Assembly (NCBI GenBank): GCA_935421135.1
Contig: OW285189.1
Coordinates: forward strand, 16,513,072 to 16,577,071
Source: Bugulina stolonifera
Taxonomy: Eukaryota; Bryozoa; Gymnolaemata; Cheilostomatida; Bugulidae
Direction of reading: 5' to 3'
Length of the DNA: 64,000 bases
Under the pieces are notes generated by a model. That model ran no database searches, was not told where the DNA came from, and saw only the letters and a list, made by a program, of their open reading frames with translations. Of this stretch, positions 59,341-64,000 are shown piece after piece. Both the position numbers and the translations under genes were made by a program. Every line of letters begins with the position of its first letter. The stretch's first letter is position 1.

Positions 59341-60654
59341 CTACTAAGCTTTCAATTACCTCAATACAAACCACTTCAAGCACTCTTCAATTAAAGTTAT
59401 TATTGTATAAAGGCTGTCTTCGGATTAAAAATCTGAGTTAAGTGCAGAACTGGAGAAAATTGAGATAGCCTTTGTTCTTCGCCAAGAATGAAGCAGGAGA
59501 AGTTGTATTCTCTATACTTTGCTGGTTGACCGCCCTTACCCTAAACCCCAACCAAACAAGGAACTAAGGCTTTCCAAATTTCTGCGGGTTAAAAATCTGC
59601 GCTCTGAACATATGTCAACACTTGGTAAGTGTGACAACTGTGATCAACACACCATAATTTATTTACATGTAGAATCAAACTTGCTGAATGCCATAATTAA
59701 AAATAAAGTCTTAACCATTTCGTAATAAATAAATTGCAATAAAAGTTCAAGTTCTGGGAAAACACGCTAAATTAGTGTAACACTTTTTTCTCTCTCTATG
59801 AATTTGTATTAACCAGTGTCTAATGCTAAAGTAATAGCTGGGATTCTATTATAGTTGGTCGGCTGGTAAGTGAGCTACTGCAACAGCCCTTATTAGATAA
59901 AAATAATGCTATAAAACCAAGGTTACTTCACATGAGTTTGCCATCGCAAGAAAGTATTAGCAATGTGACTGGCTACAATCACAGTGACATATTTAGCGCC
60001 AAACTCCACTATCACAATGATATTAGTGGCATGCATGTTGATATCAATCTACGCGCGGAGTTGTCCACTCTCTGCAGTAAACATTCGGCGACTCAACTAA
60101 ACACATTTAGACACCGAGGCAAACATCGAACACTGATTTCTCAAAGACGAGCCTCTTCCTCTACTTACTCCTTGGTAAAACATGTGAGGGAAATCTTGAA
60201 AAAATTTTCAGACTTCAGTTACATAACCTTAAGATAATCATTACAAAAATCATGAGTTACAGTACCAGGGATGAGGTTTGCAATTTCAACAGTGTTAGCA
60301 ATTGACTGTTCTTTATGGCCTTTTTGAGAAATTGTTCAACATGGCAGTGGGAATCGTCTTTCATGTAGCCATCCTAATGTTAACCAGTTTACTAACTAAT
60401 GCACGACAATGTGCCACGGTTGAAACTATCGTCTAGCTTAAACCAATGAGCATGAAGCATACCATTATCTGGGTTATTTGTCGTAGAAAGCTGGCAAAAG
60501 TCTTTGAGTTTTCATAACAATTGCACATTTTAGCCAAAGTACAAGATGTATGCATGTACATGTGTACGTATGTAATGTATGTAAACGATGTTGATGTGTG
60601 GAAACTATTGGCAAATAAAGTCAAACACGAAAATTTAGATATGATAAAATCTCA
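59341..60654. other. Intergenic DNA with no supported gene
   Basis: Two modest reading frames exist (59519-59725, which has no ATG start, and 59932-60237). A GGTAAGTGTG donor-like site at about 59623 falls in the first. Neither has a recognisable domain or signal peptide, and neither is linked to other exons. Exons 4 and 5 of the inverted family copy are not found here. Confidence 0.4.
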
Positions 60655-61442
60655 GTGCAAATTTTTTTGTAGCGCTGTGTATTTGCTTCCACACCAAGAG
60701 CTATTCTCCTTCCATCTTTGCCAGTAGTAAATGTTTAGAGATCAGGTGTCTCTGATATGTACACTATTTTAGTGATGTCTCGAGGTATGACTGAACCATT
60801 GGCCACATACTTCCACATTGTCATGTCTTGGCATATTGGATCATCTGCATGTAATGTGGTACAGATATGGATATAGTTGCCTTTTGTATTTGCCGGTAAA
60901 GTATTTGCTGTTTATGATCGGTTGCCACTGTGAAAGCTGCTAACTATGGATATCATTCACATAATGTGGGTTTATGTGATAGTGGAATTCCAAACTGTGA
61001 CATACAAACTGAATGAAATTTGAAATAACTAATTTTGGCTAGTCTGTGGCACTACTATAATTAAAGGTTACTGTGAATACTAATGCCCACAAATTCATTG
61101 CAGGCGAGGAAAGTTTGAAAGACTGCAGGCAGTATCAATTCGCTTTGCTTTTCAACACACAACATACTATAAGTTGGAACATGTCCTTGCTATCGAAACA
61201 GATTACGGTTATCTTTATATATTAGTGCCTTGCATTCTGGGAAAGTGCCACTTTATTACACTTTTACAAGGCGGCCAAAGTTTGAACAAAGTTATAAAAT
61301 TTTACAGTGTTAAACCGTACCTAAACATAGAAGAAACAGTTTCATTTCAGTAACTTCACTTACCAGAATTGGCAGACATCCTCACAATCAAGAGCATAAA
61401 TGCAGCGTACATACATGTTATGAGCCAATCTGATTTAGCCAT
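60655..61442 (-). pseudogene. Inverted, truncated relic of the secreted family (copy E)
   Basis: On the minus strand, 61442-61364 is a perfect-length signal-peptide exon (79 nt; MAKSDW then a hydrophobic run ending SANS) with a GTAAGT donor. The next exon, 60844-60655, keeps DDPICQDMTMWKYVANG but has lost one codon. It has TAA in place of a Tyr codon (after SETPDL) and lacks the GT donor after TTTGCAC. Exons 4-5 and the untranslated exon 1 are not found. It is clearly dead. Its orientation is opposite to copies A-D. Confidence 0.85.
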
Positions 61443-64000
61443 TTTATACGTGCAGAACTCTGTGGAGTTGATTGAATAAGTTGCATGCGCATGATGTTGA
61501 TTTGATGTTTTTGATAGAGAGATAAGTTTTTGTTATTCAGATGATGAATATCAATTTTTCTAGACACCAGTAATAAAGTAAGTTTCTCCTAAGAGTGGAT
61601 TCATGCAAAAAGAAAGATCACATGCTAAAGGAATGGTCAACCTTTAACATTCCATAGTAAGGTGGGCCATAAAGAAACGTCTTGTTTACAGTTGGCTCAG
61701 TGCATAGGTTTGCTCTCCAACAAAGCGTCCTGTTTTAAAGAAGCTGAGGCCTTGTCTTCAAACCAGATTCAGGGATGGGTAGTTTTTGCAGATGTGGAAT
61801 GAGCACCTGACTGCTCAATGATAAATTTATGATTTCTGTTTTAACCTACTGGCAGCCAATAATTTTTACTACGACTGAGATAAGAAAGATCTGAAGAAAT
61901 TTCTCAAAGAAAGATGTTGAAGACTTGGGTACACTGTACCAGAAACCTTGCACTAAACTAAATACAAGACAGATACCAAAGCCTTGACTATAGAACCATT
62001 TGGAGGGGGAAGCTACATCCCAAGAGGTATGATACTAGTATTACAAGGAATTATCTAAATAATACATTTTTCTATTTTTCTAGCTGATTGCACTTAGCTG
62101 TTTAGCAATATCAGCAGCAGGGGCAATGTCTCAATCTTGTAACACTATTTTAATTTATGATGGAATAAACAAACCTACCAGATACCGGATACATGATGAC
62201 AATCATTATACCACTGACTTACACCACAAAATCCCCCCCCCCCCCCGAGCCTCAAATATAGAATCGTTTGAAGGGGGAAAGCTACTCCCCAAGTGGCATG
62301 ACGCTAGCATTCCAAGAGATTATCTAAATAAAGCATTTTTTATATTTTACCACACTTAGTTTTTTCTATGAGTCACTGAGTTTCAATCTTGCAGCGTTTT
62401 TTCGTCTATATTTGCATTTTTTACAACTGATTAAGAAATTTCACAATGTAGCAAATAGTGATGTATAATTGTGATAGTCTGTAACATCACAATATTATGT
62501 TGCAAGTTTTTTTATTCTCACATGAATGGATATCGCAGTATAGACAGGGTGACCTGGTAAATCGTGGATTAGCTTTGGTATAAAGGGTTTTTTGTTTTAA
62601 AAGAGACTTGATAATAGTGCAACATTGAATCGATATTGCATCAGACATAACCCTGATTAGTTTGGGTGTCAAACTGAATAATGGTACTGCAAGAATAATA
62701 CTTGAGAAAGCAAATGGTTGAACTACACACACCGTCTTAAATAAATCAAACATACACCAAATTTTGACAATGCTTCAAATTTAAAAACTTTCCTCCTCTT
62801 CCTAAAAATTTTTTCTCATTTAAACTGTTCAACTGTACCCTTAGATGTCAGTATTATACTGAAAAGTTCATAAGTCGCCAATATCCTGGTAGAACTTTGA
62901 CAAGTTTGTGGCGGAAAATGCCACTATCATAGTGCCTTTTTTGCCACAAAATTTTCCATGGCTTTACCAAGATACTGGCAATTTATGAATTTGTTATAAG
63001 ACCTCATTATTCTAGTCACAATTATTATCTACCTTTTTTATTTTAACATAGTTATTTAACTATTATTTGTTGCCAATTAGTTCACACAGGTGAGTGAAAT
63101 AACTAAAATGAGTTTTTTAGAATATAAAAAATTATCAGTATGTTTTAATCTCTAGCCATCTTTTGTATGCCCAGTTTAAAATGACATTCGACACCTATCT
63201 GAAGCAGCAACAGAGGCAACAGACCTAGAAATGGAAATTTCCACCAAATTTTCATCACCATGTGTGACCTCAAAAGCCACCCAAAATGCTTGTTTGCTAA
63301 ATCACTGCACAGAACTATTAAATATATACTTCTCTCGGGAGAAGTTTGCAAGATTGTTGCAAGGATATTGGATGCATAAAGTAAGAGTTATCTTCACTTG
63401 GATAGAGTAAATTGTAAGAACAAACTCAACATGATAAATTGTATAATTATGTTCAATAGTGGGAGTTATACTTCCTTGATTGGAGATCTGAGTGGAGAGT
63501 AGACGAATTTGAAAATATGTCGAGGTGATATAAAGTGTGATTGAGTAGAGGCACGACAGACTATATCATTTCTGCAATTCACTGACTTTAAAATATTGAC
63601 ATAGGTGTGTATCTAAAATTAGCATTACGGTACAGTTTGCAGATTCTTGGATGCGGATTGATCTCTTGAGATATAAAATACGGTTTTTCATAAAAAAAGT
63701 GAAATTGAGTTCCTGACTGCTTATTAGACAAATTGAAAACTTTTTGCATAAAAAACTAACATCAAAGCAGACGTTCTAATATACATGTATATAAAATGAA
63801 TGTATGATTCGTAAATCATACCATTGTTAGAAGTGTTCAAGTATAACAGCGGATAAATTTTGTTTCAGGACACTCTTTGGTTAGTTGTAACTTTGATTGG
63901 GCTAGACCAAGCCTGTATGTTCTTTGAATCTACTTTGGTATAAGATGGTGCACTCCACCACCCTTAGCAGCTGTGCAACGCATTTTTAGGATCAGAGGCT
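61443..64000 (-). other. Inverted unit flank and a short local duplication
   Basis: From about 63380 to 63690 the minus strand matches the 3' flank of copies A and B (around 17690-18000 and 31020-31340). The inverted relic is therefore part of an inverted unit. Near 61455-61500 it still matches intron 1 of copy A. A stretch of about 80 bp (GGGGGAAGCTAC...ATTATCTAAATAA) occurs twice, at 61995-62062 and 62270-62330. A C-run lies at 62234-62246. No gene is supported. Confidence 0.5.

Noticed and set aside
59932..60237. 101-codon ORF as a gene
   Set aside because: No signal peptide, domain, linked exons or paralogue; it could be chance.

Overview
This window looks like nuclear DNA of an invertebrate metazoan. 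It is AT-rich, its genes are split into small exons with GT-AG introns and secreted products, and it is crowded with transposons. Scattered ACATGT-type repeats and short introns would suit a sponge, but that is a weak inference. The window holds no bacterial-style operon, rRNA or CRISPR array.

Layout. A five-exon gene for an unrecognised secreted protein lies at 557-3144. From about 5.3 kb to the right end the sequence is a tandem segmental duplication. Each unit carries one copy of a five-exon gene (non-coding exon 1, then exons for signal peptide, domain 1, domain 2 and a C-terminal domain with chitin-binding-like cysteine spacing). Copies A (15493-16940), B (29701-30949) and D (51421-54655) are intact at every splice site and codon checked. 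Copy C (35050-36594) has one nonsense codon. Copy E (60655-61442, minus strand) is an inverted two-exon relic. Because the units are paralogous, empty sites can be read directly for several insertions.

Mobile elements. (1) 19532-27236 is a 7.7 kb near-complete palindrome flanked by a 6-bp duplication (GACATG), with AGTAGT tips and a family-B DNA polymerase DTDS fragment in each arm: a snap-back, gutted Polinton/Maverick derivative. (2) 9550-14434 is an LTR retrotransposon encoding Gag plus a zinc-finger ORF but no pol, primed by tRNA-Leu. (3) 53315-53728 is a 414-bp terminal-repeat retrotransposon in miniature (TRIM) with two apparently identical 181-bp LTRs, each containing a tRNA-like pol III promoter. 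It is nested in a TA-flanked MITE inside intron 3 of copy D. (4) There are three solo LTRs, a hAT-like element, several MITEs, and tRNA-derived SINEs, one with an 18-bp target duplication.

The window is therefore a gene-family cluster growing by tandem duplication and repeatedly invaded by non-autonomous elements. The palindromic Polinton derivative, the pol-less Gag/zinc-finger retroelement and the tRNA-bearing TRIM are the most likely undescribed systems.
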